Assembly: GCA_020720185.1 (NCBI GenBank)
Contig: DYPB01000045.1
Coordinates: 1-16,991 of the forward strand
DNA length: 16,991 bases
Direction of reading: 5' to 3'
From: Flavobacterium psychrophilum
GTDB lineage: Bacteria > Bacteroidota > Bacteroidia > Flavobacteriales > Flavobacteriaceae
How positions within the stretch are numbered: position 1 is the stretch's first letter; every line of letters starts with the position of its first letter. This document shows, one piece after another, positions 1 to 8,298 of the stretch. The notes under the pieces were generated by a model, which had not been told where the DNA came from, searched no databases, and saw only the letters and a program-made list of their open reading frames with translations. The position numbers were made by a program, and so were the translations under genes.

Positions 1-42
1 TCTTCCGTCGGTTAGAAATTGTCTTCCGTCGGTTAGAAATTG
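1..42. repeat. 21-bp tandem repeat at the left window edge
   Basis: Two identical 21-bp units occupy 1-21 and 22-42, each starting TCTTCCGTCGG and ending TTAGAAATTG. A third copy breaks off after TCTT at 43-46. The array begins at base 1, so it probably continues outside the window. A second, looser repeat follows: TTTTTTGGTTT occurs at 57-67 and again at 76-86, a 19-bp period. A 21-bp period keeps any reading frame, but I see no credible gene here. Such arrays often vary in copy number and break assemblies. Confidence 0.85.
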
Positions 43-92
43 TCTTTTGTGTTACATTTTTTGGTTTATATGTCGTTTTTTGGTTTTTAAGT

Positions 93-116
93 GGTCTTCT
101 AATTTTTAGACTGACC
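93..116. other. Imperfect hairpin between the tandem repeat and the protease gene
   Basis: GGTC at 93-96 pairs with GACC at 113-116 and TCTA with TAGA inside it, leaving a 5-nt T-rich loop and a small internal bulge. It lies about 60 nt past the protease stop codon on the minus strand. It could help terminate that gene or a plus-strand gene lying left of the window, but neither side has a strong T-tract, so the role is uncertain. Confidence 0.3.
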
Positions 117-174
117 GTTAAGATGGTATTGTTTTTGTATAAATATATTTATGGGCAGGTAAATAGTGTTTGTT

Positions 175-1779
175 TTATTTTATTATTATTTTACCTGTTT
201 TTAATACACTATTTATTTGGATTTTATAGATATAGATTCCTGAATTTAAACTGCTTAAATCAATTGTTTGATAGGAATGGAGTATATTTTTTTCTAAAAC
301 ATCTTGCCCTAAAATATTAAATAATGCAATTTTCATATCTTTATAATCATCTGTAAAGATTATTCTGATTGAATTTTCGTTCGTGCTTTGTTGTAATTCA
401 AAATTTGAAACAGAGGTGTTATTTGTTCCTAAAGCGGTATTTAATGCGATTTCAAAATTTGGAATTCCGTAGCCATATTGTGGGTTTGGATTTGAAAATC
501 TATCGGCTGATTGCTTTACAAAATTAACAAGCTGCTGGTTTGTAAGTGTTGGCACTGCTTGCCAAAAGCTGGCTATCATTCCTGCCATTATTGGTCCAGA
601 AAAAGAAGTTCCATTGGCGGTTGTAATTGTTCCTGCGGTATTTGATAGAACACTTGCTTGTCCTTGTGCCATCAGATCTGGTTTTACTCTGCCATCAAAA
701 CTTGGTCCTATGGAGCTGAAAGATGCGTAATCTCTATTAGATTGAACTGCTCCAACCGCTAAAACATTAGTAGCTTCGGCAGGTACTCCTATTTGAGGTA
801 CATTGGTGGTTCCTGAATTTCCTGCACTTGCAATAATGATAATTCCTTTGCTGAATGCAATATTTGCACCTTTTGAGGCAAAATTTTTATTGCCCGTCAT
901 ATCTGAATAGGAATGACTGTATGATGGATTATCGTATTCAAAATATCCTAACGAACTTGTTATAACATCTACTCCTACTCTATCGGCTTCTTCGGCTGCC
1001 TCAACCCAATTGGCTTCTTCAACTGGGTTTTCGGAATTTACATCTTCGGTGATGTATAAATAATAGGCTGCGTCTGGTGCTGTTCCTACTAATTGTCCGT
1101 CTTTATAGCCTCCCATACAAGATAAAACTAGTGTTCCGTGTGAATTTCCTGTATAAAAGTTATTGCTTTTGTTTACAAAATCATAGCCTCCAAGTATTAA
1201 ATTATTTGCAAATAATCGTTGAAAAGGTTGTGCAATATCTACATTTGGGAAACCTGCATCTAACACGGCAATAACTTTTCCTGTTCCTGTATAATTTTGT
1301 TGATGCAAAAAATGTCCATTCAGCATTTGAATTTGGTTGGCAGATGTTCCATAATTAAAATTAGTGGCTGTTTCTAATTTTTTATTGATGCTTGTCTGTT
1401 TATTATTGGCTATTCTGTTCAAAGAATTATTTGCCCAATATAAATGATGTACAAATGGCAAAGTGTTTAGAGCAGTAATGTCAGACTGTAGCCCACGAAT
1501 GTAAACACAGTTTAGCCATTTTGATTTGGCTAAAATGGTTATTCCGTTTGCGGCATCTATTTGATCGATATAGGGTTGATAGATGGGAACATCGTTGTTG
1601 TTTAAGGTTATGTTTTGTGCAGTTCGTCTGTCTAATGCTCTTTGCGAGAGCATGGTTAGAGGATTATTTAAATAGGTTGTGGCATTTGGTTTGTCGTTAA
1701 AATAAACCCAAGCATCTTCATTTTGTGAAAAGATTGATAACGAAGAGATTAAAAAAAGATAGAGTAGTTTTTTTTTCAT
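175..1779 (-). CDS. Secreted subtilisin-like serine protease (S8) with T9SS C-terminal sorting domain
   Basis: This is a peptidase of the subtilase family, predicted to cross the inner membrane by Sec and the outer membrane by the type IX system. From the ATG at 1779 (534 aa), residues 1-18 form a signal peptide (MKKKLL, then a hydrophobic run ending IFS before QNEDAW). The catalytic triad is visible: Asp174 in VIAVLDAG, His214 in GNSHGT and Ser392 in NGTSFSGP, with the oxyanion Asn321 in AGNSG. Residues from about 460 to the end carry the type A sorting pattern (ALFNILGQ, LNSGIYIYKI and a basic, hydrophobic tail). A longer frame starts at TTG two codons upstream, but the ATG gives the normal signal peptide. 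It follows mnmA by 36 nt and also has a possible promoter of its own. The substrate is unknown; secretion for nutrition or degradation is inferred. Confidence 0.93.
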   Translation of the reverse strand: MKKKLLYLFLISSLSIFSQNEDAWVYFNDKPNATTYLNNPLTMLSQRALDRRTAQNITLNNNDVPIYQPYIDQIDAANGITILAKSKWLNCVYIRGLQSDITALNTLPFVHHLYWANNSLNRIANNKQTSINKKLETATNFNYGTSANQIQMLNGHFLHQQNYTGTGKVIAVLDAGFPNVDIAQPFQRLFANNLILGGYDFVNKSNNFYTGNSHGTLVLSCMGGYKDGQLVGTAPDAAYYLYITEDVNSENPVEEANWVEAAEEADRVGVDVITSSLGYFEYDNPSYSHSYSDMTGNKNFASKGANIAFSKGIIIIASAGNSGTTNVPQIGVPAEATNVLAVGAVQSNRDYASFSSIGPSFDGRVKPDLMAQGQASVLSNTAGTITTANGTSFSGPIMAGMIASFWQAVPTLTNQQLVNFVKQSADRFSNPNPQYGYGIPNFEIALNTALGTNNTSVSNFELQQSTNENSIRIIFTDDYKDMKIALFNILGQDVLEKNILHSYQTIDLSSLNSGIYIYKIQINSVLKTGKIIIK

Positions 1780-1798
1780 ATTCAAGAGATTTAATGTT

Positions 1799-1806
1799 CA
1801 AAGATA
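1799..1806 (-). promoter_or_regulatory. Possible promoter -7 box for the protease
   Basis: On the minus strand this reads TATCTTTG, a full match to the Bacteroidota -7 consensus TAnnTTTG, 20 nt before the protease ATG. No TTTG-like -33 element lies at the usual distance (that stretch is the 3' end of mnmA). It may add to read-through from mnmA. Confidence 0.4.
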
Positions 1807-1815
1807 TAAAAAAAA

Positions 1816-3003
1816 TTAAGAAATTACTCCACTACCTAATAATTCTTCTCCAATATTCCAGGCTACAAACTGACCTGCTGTTATGGCTGATTGTGGTTCG
1901 TCAAAATCTATGTATAATTTTTTTTTGTATTGATGTAGGGTTGCTTTTTGTAAGGGTTGTCGGTAACGAATTCTTGCCATAATTTGCATTTTATCACCTG
2001 GATTAAGAGCTAAATCTTTTCTAATCCAATGAACCTCATCGTTAGTAACGCATAGGTTTTTTCGGAACAAACCTTTATGATTTGCTCCTTGACCAACATA
2101 TATTGTGTTTGTTTGAATATTAGTGGCAATGACAAATAATCCTTCTTTTGTGCCTCCTACATTAAGTCCTTTTCGCTGTCCGATAGTAAAATAATGAGCT
2201 CCTTGATGTTTGCCTACAATTTTTCCCATTTGTTGGTTATAAATTATAGGTTTTGATAAATATTCTAATTTCTCTTCGTTTGTTTCGAATTTTGGAATTG
2301 GCAAATTATAAATTTTGTCTTCTGTATCAATTTCAATGATTAATCCTTCTTTTTGTTGTAGTTTTTGTTGCAAAAATTCGGGCAGACGAACTTTTCCTAT
2401 AAAGCATAATCCTTGTGAATCTCTTTTTTCGGCGGTAACTAAATCTAATTTTGTGGCAATTTCTCTAACTTCGGGTTTTGTTAATTCACCAATTGGAAAT
2501 AATGCTTTTTCTAACTGATTTTGAGATAATTGACACAAAAAATAAGATTGATCTTTATTATTATCCTTTCCTGCTAATAATTGGTAAATTGTTTTGTTGT
2601 CTTTTTCGATTTCGGCTTTTCTGCAATAATGTCCTGTGGCAACAAAATCGGCACCAAGACTTAATGCAATTTTCATAAAAACATCAAATTTTATTTCTCT
2701 ATTACATAAAACATCGGGGTTTGGTGTGCGTCCTTTTTCATATTCATTGAACATATAATCGACAATTTTTTCTTTATATTGTTCACTCAAATCGACTGTT
2801 TGAAAGGGAATTCTTAACTTTTCGGCAACCAAAAGTGCATCGTTGCTATCTTCTAACCACGGACATTCGTTTGATATTGTTACTGAATCATCGTGCCAGT
2901 TTTTCATAAAAAGACCGATAACTTCATATCCTTGCTCTTGCAACAAATATGCCGCAACACTAGAATCGACACCACCAGAAAGTCCTATTACTACTCGCTT
3001 CAT
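1816..3003 (-). CDS. mnmA: tRNA-specific 2-thiouridylase MnmA
   Basis: MnmA uses ATP and a relayed persulfide sulfur to make 2-thiouridine at the wobble position (U34) of tRNAs for Lys, Glu and Gln in the cytoplasm. The 395-aa protein begins [15 protein letters not shown], and the PP-loop SGGVDSS lies at residues 9-15. The two catalytic cysteines are present: Cys100 in the LCNREIKF segment and Cys200 in SQGLCFIG, matching Cys102 and Cys199 of E. coli. The C-terminal part has the expected FTIGQRKGL element and a beta-barrel region. The frame stays open for ten more codons to a TTG at 3033, but that would overlap the preceding gene; the ATG at 3003 leaves a 10-nt gap and gives the family N-terminus. 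It is likely co-transcribed with the MORN gene upstream and the protease downstream. Confidence 0.97.
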   Translation of the reverse strand: MKRVVIGLSGGVDSSVAAYLLQEQGYEVIGLFMKNWHDDSVTISNECPWLEDSNDALLVAEKLRIPFQTVDLSEQYKEKIVDYMFNEYEKGRTPNPDVLCNREIKFDVFMKIALSLGADFVATGHYCRKAEIEKDNKTIYQLLAGKDNNKDQSYFLCQLSQNQLEKALFPIGELTKPEVREIATKLDLVTAEKRDSQGLCFIGKVRLPEFLQQKLQQKEGLIIEIDTEDKIYNLPIPKFETNEEKLEYLSKPIIYNQQMGKIVGKHQGAHYFTIGQRKGLNVGGTKEGLFVIATNIQTNTIYVGQGANHKGLFRKNLCVTNDEVHWIRKDLALNPGDKMQIMARIRYRQPLQKATLHQYKKKLYIDFDEPQSAITAGQFVAWNIGEELLGSGVIS

Positions 3004-3013
3004 CTGATTATAA

Positions 3014-3715
3014 TTATTTTGATTTTTTAGCAAATTTTTTCTGTTGGAAATTCATATTTTTATTGACTAATTTTTTAGTTTTGCTATCCCAAACTTGCCA
3101 TATTCCAACTTTTTTATTTTTTTTATAAATTCCTTTGGAAACCACTTGCCCATTTATATCTTTATAGACTGCCAATCCCTCAAATTGATTGTCTTTATAT
3201 ATTGCCGATTCAATTTCAGTTCCATCTTCAATATATTTTTTATAAATACCATCTTTTTTACCGTTTTTATAATTACACTCTTCGGCAATTTTTTTATTAT
3301 CAAAATAAACCGTTCGTTTTCCTTCTAACTTTCCGTCTTTATAATTTTCTAAAATCATGATAGTTTTGGATTCAAAATGATAATATTTCCAAACACCTTC
3401 ATTTAGTTTTCCGATAGATTTTCCTTCGCTAACTATGTTTTTTTTTTGGTCATAAAAAGTGGTATAAACAGAATTATCGGTTGATGAGAATACCCTAACT
3501 CCAATAACATCTCCTGCTGCGGTGTTGTCATAATAATTGAAAGTTCCTATTTCTTTGCCGTGATCAAATGTTCCTTGATACCGCAATCGTTTGGAATTTT
3601 GATGGAAACCTTTCCAAACACCGTTTTTTTTTCCTTCTTTGTCTAATAAATTAAAATTATCTTGAGCAAAACCAAATAATGAATTTAGTAATAATAATAT
3701 AAATATTTTTTTCAT
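3014..3715 (-). CDS. Secreted MORN-repeat (YwqK-like) protein
   Basis: This is a 233-aa protein with a signal peptide ([17 protein letters not shown], cleavage likely before QDNF). The rest is about seven repeats of roughly 20-25 residues with a Gly-x-aromatic core: NGVWKGF near 31, IGTFNYY near 56, EGVWKYY near 106, EGKRTVYF near 131, DGIYKKY near 155, EGLAVY near 179 and VGIWQVW near 203. This is the MORN_2 pattern. The tail is very basic (KKFAKKSK). Automatic annotation often calls this family a toxin-antitoxin antitoxin, but there is no toxin partner here and the export signal argues against it. The molecular function is not known. It ends 10 nt before mnmA, so the two probably share a transcript. 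Confidence 0.85.
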   Translation of the reverse strand: MKKIFILLLLNSLFGFAQDNFNLLDKEGKKNGVWKGFHQNSKRLRYQGTFDHGKEIGTFNYYDNTAAGDVIGVRVFSSTDNSVYTTFYDQKKNIVSEGKSIGKLNEGVWKYYHFESKTIMILENYKDGKLEGKRTVYFDNKKIAEECNYKNGKKDGIYKKYIEDGTEIESAIYKDNQFEGLAVYKDINGQVVSKGIYKKNKKVGIWQVWDSKTKKLVNKNMNFQQKKFAKKSK

Positions 3716-3776
3716 CGTTTAATAATATTTGTTTTTAAAGTAAACTGATAGGTTTTTAGCTAAATTATTATATGAA

Positions 3777-3834
3777 AATGCCACAGATTTACAGATTTTA
3801 TTAATTAAAAATTAATCTGCAAATCTGTGGCATT
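3777..3834. repeat. Long intergenic palindrome, possible yidC terminator or dispersed repeat
   Basis: A perfect 14-bp inverted repeat pairs 3777-3790 (AATGCCACAGATTT) with 3821-3834, and an inner 6-bp stem pairs CAGATT (3792-3797) with AATCTG (3814-3819). Each arm is itself built from two near copies of ACAGATTT. It begins 11 nt past the yidC stop on the minus strand and is followed there by TTTTCATATAATAATTT, so it can serve as yidC's terminator. Its sequence, rich in variants of CACAGATTT, also looks like the dispersed intergenic palindromes I associate with Bacteroidota genomes; that part is from memory. Confidence 0.7.
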
Positions 3835-3845
3835 ATAAAAAAAAA

Positions 3846-5714
3846 CTATTTTTTCTTCTGTTGTACTGCTTTTTGAGCTTCGGCTTCTTTCATTACATCT
3901 TGTAATTTTTGTTGAAATTTACCTAATTTTTTTGGCTCTTTAGTTTTATTTACCTGAATTTCGGCATGAATTTTCTTTTCATCTACAATGTATTTTTTGA
4001 TAACTACCATAATTCCAATTGTTATTAAATTTGAAATTAAGTTATATAAACTTAAACCTGCACCATAACTGTTGAAGAAAATTAACATCATTATTGGAGA
4101 AATATAAATCATTATTTTCATCATTTCTGCCATATCAGGCATTCCTTCTTGTTGTGGTTGTGCCATTGCTTGATCGCCAGAAGTCATTTTCATATAAAAG
4201 AAAATTGCTATTGCTGCAAGAATTGGAAACAATGAAACATGATTTCCGTACATTGGAATCGTGAAAGGCAATTTAAAAATCTGGTCAAACGAGGATAAAT
4301 CGTCTGCCCAAAGGAAACTCTTTTGTCTTAAATCAAAAACCGATGGGAAAAATTGAAAAGATGCCATCATAAAAGGCATTTGTATTAATGCTGGTAGACA
4401 TCCTGCCATAGGATTAACACCTGCTTTGTTGTACAATTTCATGGTTTCTTGCTGTTTTTTCATTGGATCTTTAGCAAATTTTTCGCTCAATTCTTTAATT
4501 TCTGGACGCAAAACTTTCATCTTTGCTTGAGATAGAAAAGATTTATAAGTAATTGGAGACATTACTAATTTTATGAAAATTGTAAAAATAATAATTGCTA
4601 TTCCATAGGCAATATAAGAGCTGAAAAATGTAAATAATGGCACGAAAATAAAACGATTAATCCAACCAATAATTCCCCAACCAAGAGAGATTGTTTTTTC
4701 TAAATGTTTATCATATGCTTTTAGTGTTTCATAATCTGTTGGACCAAAATACAGTTGCATTTGATAATTCAACTCTCCATTATTGAATGCTAAAGGTAAA
4801 ATTGCTTTAAACTGTTTGGTAAAAATGGTGTCTTTTTCGTTGTCAATTATCAAACTATTTGAGGTTAATTCTGCGTTTTTTATTGGCGTTTTTGTCAATA
4901 AAATACTGCTAAAAAAATGTTGTTTGAAAGCAACAAACTTTAATTCCTCTGGAGTTTCTACTTTATCTTGTCCATTCCCTACATAATCTATCTTTTCGTC
5001 TTGTTTCTCAAAATAAATTTCAGTGTATCTATCTTCATATGAAATGCTTTTTTCGTTTCTAATGGATTTTAAATTCCATTCTAAATTAACTGGTTTTGAA
5101 GTGTTTAGATTTTTTACTAATCCTTGAGAATAGATATCGAAATCTATCATATAATCATCTGCTAACGAATATTTATATTCTAAAAATTCATTTTCAGCTG
5201 TTTTCAATTTCATTGATAGTATTTGTTTGTTTCCAACTTTTGATAATGTTGGTTCAAAAAACATATCTTTTGTGTTTAAAATCCTATTATCATTCGTATG
5301 CAATTGAAGGCTTAAACTTGAATTATTGTCTTTTATTAATTCAATAATTTGCTTTGAATTTTTCTTAAATCGTTCGTGTTTTTTAAGTTTTGCCTCAACA
5401 ATAAAACCTCCTTTATTTGATATTTTTAATTGTAGGAGATTGTTTTCAATAACCGTAAACGCTTTATTATCAGACGATAAAGATGTCGAATAGGCAAAAC
5501 TACCTAATGTTGCTTTTGCTTTCTGAATTTGTGCAACATCAATTTGATTTGTAGTAACAACTGGTGTAATGCTGGGGGTTTTTGTAACTGCTTTTTCTGT
5601 CTTTTCTATAGTATTTACTGGACTCTCTGTTGGTTTGTACATCATCCACATTAATATTATGAATATTAATGAGAATCCTATTACTGCATTGAGGTCAAAT
5701 TTTTTTTCTTCCAT
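3846..5714 (-). CDS. yidC: Membrane protein insertase YidC
   Basis: YidC inserts and folds inner-membrane proteins, alone or with SecYEG. This 622-aa protein has the Gram-negative layout. Transmembrane segment 1 is at about residues 11-26, followed by a spacer and a large periplasmic beta-domain at about 80-335. The insertase core then spans about 345-575, with hydrophobic segments near 355-385, 437-455, 490-508, 530-548 and 555-575. Core motifs include NPMAGCLPALIQMPF near 434-448. The position of the groove arginine (E. coli Arg366) is held by Lys382 in FIKLVMSP, a conservative change that I believe is usual in this phylum. A Met/Gln-rich loop lies at 511-530 and the tail is Lys-rich. It has its own likely promoter (5765-5791) and ends at a long palindrome, so it is probably transcribed alone or with the DUF3820 gene upstream. 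Confidence 0.97.
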   Translation of the reverse strand: MEEKKFDLNAVIGFSLIFIILMWMMYKPTESPVNTIEKTEKAVTKTPSITPVVTTNQIDVAQIQKAKATLGSFAYSTSLSSDNKAFTVIENNLLQLKISNKGGFIVEAKLKKHERFKKNSKQIIELIKDNNSSLSLQLHTNDNRILNTKDMFFEPTLSKVGNKQILSMKLKTAENEFLEYKYSLADDYMIDFDIYSQGLVKNLNTSKPVNLEWNLKSIRNEKSISYEDRYTEIYFEKQDEKIDYVGNGQDKVETPEELKFVAFKQHFFSSILLTKTPIKNAELTSNSLIIDNEKDTIFTKQFKAILPLAFNNGELNYQMQLYFGPTDYETLKAYDKHLEKTISLGWGIIGWINRFIFVPLFTFFSSYIAYGIAIIIFTIFIKLVMSPITYKSFLSQAKMKVLRPEIKELSEKFAKDPMKKQQETMKLYNKAGVNPMAGCLPALIQMPFMMASFQFFPSVFDLRQKSFLWADDLSSFDQIFKLPFTIPMYGNHVSLFPILAAIAIFFYMKMTSGDQAMAQPQQEGMPDMAEMMKIMIYISPIMMLIFFNSYGAGLSLYNLISNLITIGIMVVIKKYIVDEKKIHAEIQVNKTKEPKKLGKFQQKLQDVMKEAEAQKAVQQKKK

Positions 5715-5764
5715 TTTTTCTATTTATGATTTTCTATATATAGGGTTTTTATTAAAATAAGTTG

Positions 5765-5791
5765 CAAAAATACAAATTATCAAGTATCAAA
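5765..5791 (-). promoter_or_regulatory. Probable yidC promoter
   Basis: On the minus strand, TATTTTTG (5765-5772) is a perfect -7 box, and TTTG (5788-5791) lies 15 nt upstream as a -33 element, slightly closer than usual. The -7 box ends about 50 nt before the yidC ATG. It falls just outside the 3' end of the DUF3820 gene. Confidence 0.5.
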
Positions 5792-5802
5792 TTTATAATT
5801 TG

Positions 5803-6033
5803 TTAAGGTTTTGGATATTGTTTTTTAATATTTCTAATTAATTCTTCTAATCCATTCAGTTTTAGTTCATAAATAAGTTGTAATTGTTGTCCTAATTCTC
5901 CTTTCGGAAAACCTTTATTACTATACCAAACAATATAATATTCGGGGATATCAATTAAATATCTACCTTCATATTTTCCAAAAGGCATTTTGGTATGAGA
6001 TAGTTTGATGAGTTTTCTTTGGTTTTCGTCCAA
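5803..6033 (-). CDS. DUF3820 family small protein, apparent TTG start
   Basis: This 76-aa protein has the compact DUF3820 pattern: MPFGKYEGRYLIDIP at residues 16-30, then YYIVWYSNKGFPKGELG and a helical end GLEELIRNIKKQYPK. The family is sometimes labelled a putative quorum-sensing-regulated virulence factor, but no biochemical role is established. The start is unusual. No ATG lies between the upstream OsmC stop and the domain, so TTG at 6033 is the likely start; the first ATG (5988) would begin at the domain's edge and lose the LIKLSHTK segment, which I believe is conserved in relatives. The gene is in the same frame as OsmC, separated by one TAA and seven sense codons. It is most likely the last gene of the LysM-OsmC operon. 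Confidence 0.82.
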   Translation of the reverse strand: MDENQRKLIKLSHTKMPFGKYEGRYLIDIPEYYIVWYSNKGFPKGELGQQLQLIYELKLNGLEELIRNIKKQYPKP

Positions 6034-6054
6034 GGGGAAGTTATAAGTTGTGGA

Positions 6055-6456
6055 TTATGTCCAATTAAATGTTATATCTTTTTCTATATCAGCATTTAAA
6101 CTTAATAAAACTGGGCAGTTCATTGCTGTTCTTTCTAATATAATTTTAGATTTTTCCTCCAATTCGAGGTTCATATCAAATTGTATTATTATTTGAGAAA
6201 TTTTTCTAGGTTCTGTTTGCATTATTTTAGTAACTTCAACTGTTGTACCGCTCAGGTTAATGTTCATTTCATTGGCTTTTATTGCCATTACTGTTAGCAT
6301 ACAGCTTCCTAAAGCGTTAGCAACCAAATCCGTAGGCGAAAATGCTTCTCCTTTTCCTTGGTTGTCTTTCGGTGCATCTGATAATATTTCGGTTCCTGAT
6401 TCTAAATGTATTGACGAAGTTCTTAAATCGCCTATATAGGTTATTTTTGAGGTCAT
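6055..6456 (-). CDS. OsmC/Ohr-family protein, putative thiol peroxidase
   Basis: OsmC/Ohr proteins are cytoplasmic dimers that reduce organic hydroperoxides with a pair of cysteines. In this 133-aa protein Cys52 (NALGSCMLT) and Cys114 (AMNCPVLLSL) sit at the peroxidatic and resolving positions, and the FSPTDLVANALGSC block is typical. The length is normal. The sequence looks closer to the general OsmC (YhfA-like) branch than to true Ohr, so the substrate is uncertain. Its ATG overlaps the last base of the preceding stop codon (TAATG at 6454-6458), which suggests translational coupling with the LysM-PBP1 gene. The DUF3820 gene follows in the same frame after the stop. Confidence 0.92.
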   Translation of the reverse strand: MTSKITYIGDLRTSSIHLESGTEILSDAPKDNQGKGEAFSPTDLVANALGSCMLTVMAIKANEMNINLSGTTVEVTKIMQTEPRKISQIIIQFDMNLELEEKSKIILERTAMNCPVLLSLNADIEKDITFNWT

Positions 6457-8285
6457 TATTCTGCTACTGAAATGGTTAAATCTTTGTTATATTGCAAAAT
6501 ATAAACTCCTTTATTTATATAGCCTCCTTCTGGTCGTGGTCTGTAATCAAATTTGTTTTCAACTTGTTCTGTTGATACTTCTGTAATAGTTTCTTCAAAA
6601 TTTTTATCTTGCGAAAGCCTTAACATTGTGTCAAAAGTGATGTCAAATCCACGAGTGGCATATTGATTTGGAAATATTTTGTTTTTCTTTTTAAACTCTT
6701 TCTCAAATATTTGAGCCTCATTCGAATCATTTTCTTTAGTTAATGATGGGTAAGTTAAGTTTAATTTTGTCAATCTATTTAGACTAACTTCTTCATAATC
6801 AAATGTTGGATTGGGTTCTAAAATTACTAATCTGATTTGATAATTTGCCAAAGCATTTATTAAGGTATTGGTTACAGAGAAAACCATTCCTGTTCTTTCT
6901 GATGCAAAAACAACAAAGTTTATTTTATCTTTTACTAATAATGTTTTTATACTTTCTGTTGATAAAATTCCTTTTTCATTAAACGATGCGAATTTTGTTC
7001 CAGGCTGATTGTTAGTTATATATTGTTTTATCGATGCTTTTTTTGGATCAATAACTGCAATAATATTTCCGTTTTTTGCTTTCATAAAATCAAACATAGC
7101 ATTTTTCAACAAATCAGTTGAGGGCATTGTAGCATAACTATTTTTATATGGTTTTCCTGCATCTTTTGATAATGGTGAAATAACTGGAATGTTATTTTTT
7201 TCTAACAAATTAGCTAATTTATCTGCTTGCGTTTGATAAAATGGTCCAATTATTGCATCAGCGGTTTGCAAACTATTTTGTGAGACTAAATTATCTATGT
7301 TTGAAGTATTTTTTGTTTCTTGCGAATCAAAAATTCGTACATCTAAATTCATACCCAATGTTTTAGCCGAATCTATTGCCATCAATGCACCCGAATAAAA
7401 ATCCAGTGTCATATTTAAAAAAGCGTCTTTTTTTAAACGCTCTTGTTGTAAAACTACTGTGTCATTTTGAATTCTTGATACATTAAAAGGTAATAGTAAT
7501 ACTATTTTTTTTCTTTCTGCATTTTTTATAGATTTTGATAAATTACCGAAAGTTTTAGTGTTGCTTACTAATGGAATTTCGGGTCTTGGCAATACTGGAG
7601 CGGTTGGTGTTTTAATCAATAATTCTGTTGTATCTGCCTCAATTACTGGTGTTTTTACCGTTTCTTTTTTAATAATAGTTGATGTTGGAACAACCGTATT
7701 TAAAGGAATTCTAATAATCATAGCTTCCTGAACACCGTTTTCTAATTCTGGATTAATAGCTACTAAATCTTCCATTTTTAAATTGAATTTTTTGCTCAAT
7801 CCATAGAGTGTTTCTTTTGCTTGAACTTCATAATTTTTATATTCCGTTTTTTGGATTACATTTTTTGAAGTTGGAACCTTATTTTTTGGAGTTGCTATAA
7901 GTATTATTTGCCCTATTTTCAATCCTTCTTCTCCTATCGAAGGATTTAATCCAATTAACTCATCAATGGTCAGATTGTGTTGTTTTGCAATACCATAAAG
8001 TGTTTCTTTTGGCAAAACTTCGTGTTGGTTTAGATCTAATTTTGTAGGTTTATTTATAGAATTATTATTTGAAGTGGGTACAATTAATATTAAATCAATT
8101 TTTATTCCATTTCGAGCATCAGGGTTTAAAAAATAAATTGAATTAACATCAACCTTATATTTATGTGCAATTTGATAAATAGTCTCGCCTTGTACAACTG
8201 TATGTTTAATATAGTTTTTATCTTGTGCAAATACTGAACATGTGATTGATATACATAGAATTATATTTAATACTGCTTTATTCAT
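6456..8285 (-). CDS. Periplasmic protein with three LysM domains and a PBP1-type ligand-binding domain
   Basis: This is a 609-aa exported protein. Residues 1-20 are a signal peptide ending SVFA before QDKN. Three LysM domains follow at about 27-70, 88-132 and 151-194, each with the GETIYQIA or KETLYGIA type core and an Asn-Pro in the middle. A Pro/Thr-rich linker covers about 198-250. Residues 260-600 match a type I periplasmic-binding fold: a KIVLLLPF opening strand, DFYSGALMAID, LDVRIFDSQ, DAIIGPFY and IPVISPLS. No transporter genes lie nearby, so a role as a solute receptor is unlikely. A peptidoglycan-anchored sensor or regulator is the better guess, by analogy with the PBP1 fold of LpoA. 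It follows the five-LysM gene by 13 nt and overlaps osmC by 1 nt. Confidence 0.9.
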   Translation of the reverse strand: MNKAVLNIILCISITCSVFAQDKNYIKHTVVQGETIYQIAHKYKVDVNSIYFLNPDARNGIKIDLILIVPTSNNNSINKPTKLDLNQHEVLPKETLYGIAKQHNLTIDELIGLNPSIGEEGLKIGQIILIATPKNKVPTSKNVIQKTEYKNYEVQAKETLYGLSKKFNLKMEDLVAINPELENGVQEAMIIRIPLNTVVPTSTIIKKETVKTPVIEADTTELLIKTPTAPVLPRPEIPLVSNTKTFGNLSKSIKNAERKKIVLLLPFNVSRIQNDTVVLQQERLKKDAFLNMTLDFYSGALMAIDSAKTLGMNLDVRIFDSQETKNTSNIDNLVSQNSLQTADAIIGPFYQTQADKLANLLEKNNIPVISPLSKDAGKPYKNSYATMPSTDLLKNAMFDFMKAKNGNIIAVIDPKKASIKQYITNNQPGTKFASFNEKGILSTESIKTLLVKDKINFVVFASERTGMVFSVTNTLINALANYQIRLVILEPNPTFDYEEVSLNRLTKLNLTYPSLTKENDSNEAQIFEKEFKKKNKIFPNQYATRGFDITFDTMLRLSQDKNFEETITEVSTEQVENKFDYRPRPEGGYINKGVYILQYNKDLTISVAE

Positions 8286-8298
8286 CTTATAGTTTCAA

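Noticed and set aside
1..46. CRISPR array at the left edge
   Set aside because: The 21-bp units are directly adjacent with no spacers and no cas genes are in the window.
3..320. Plus-strand open frame running from the window edge through 320
   Set aside because: It is Phe/Leu/Tyr-rich, as expected from T-rich DNA, includes the tandem repeat and overlaps 146 nt of the protease gene in antisense. No family resemblance.
1783..3033. Upstream TTG starts for the protease (1785) and mnmA (3033)
   Set aside because: The nearby ATG codons (1779 and 3003) give the normal signal peptide and the normal PP-loop N-terminus, and for mnmA avoid overlap with the preceding gene.
3014..3715. Toxin-antitoxin system suggested by the YwqK-like label
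   Set aside because: The protein has a signal peptide and MORN repeats, and its neighbours are mnmA and a protease; there is no toxin gene.
6456..8285. Amino-acid ABC transporter receptor
   Set aside because: The binding-protein fold is present, but no permease or ATPase genes are nearby and three LysM domains point to the cell wall.
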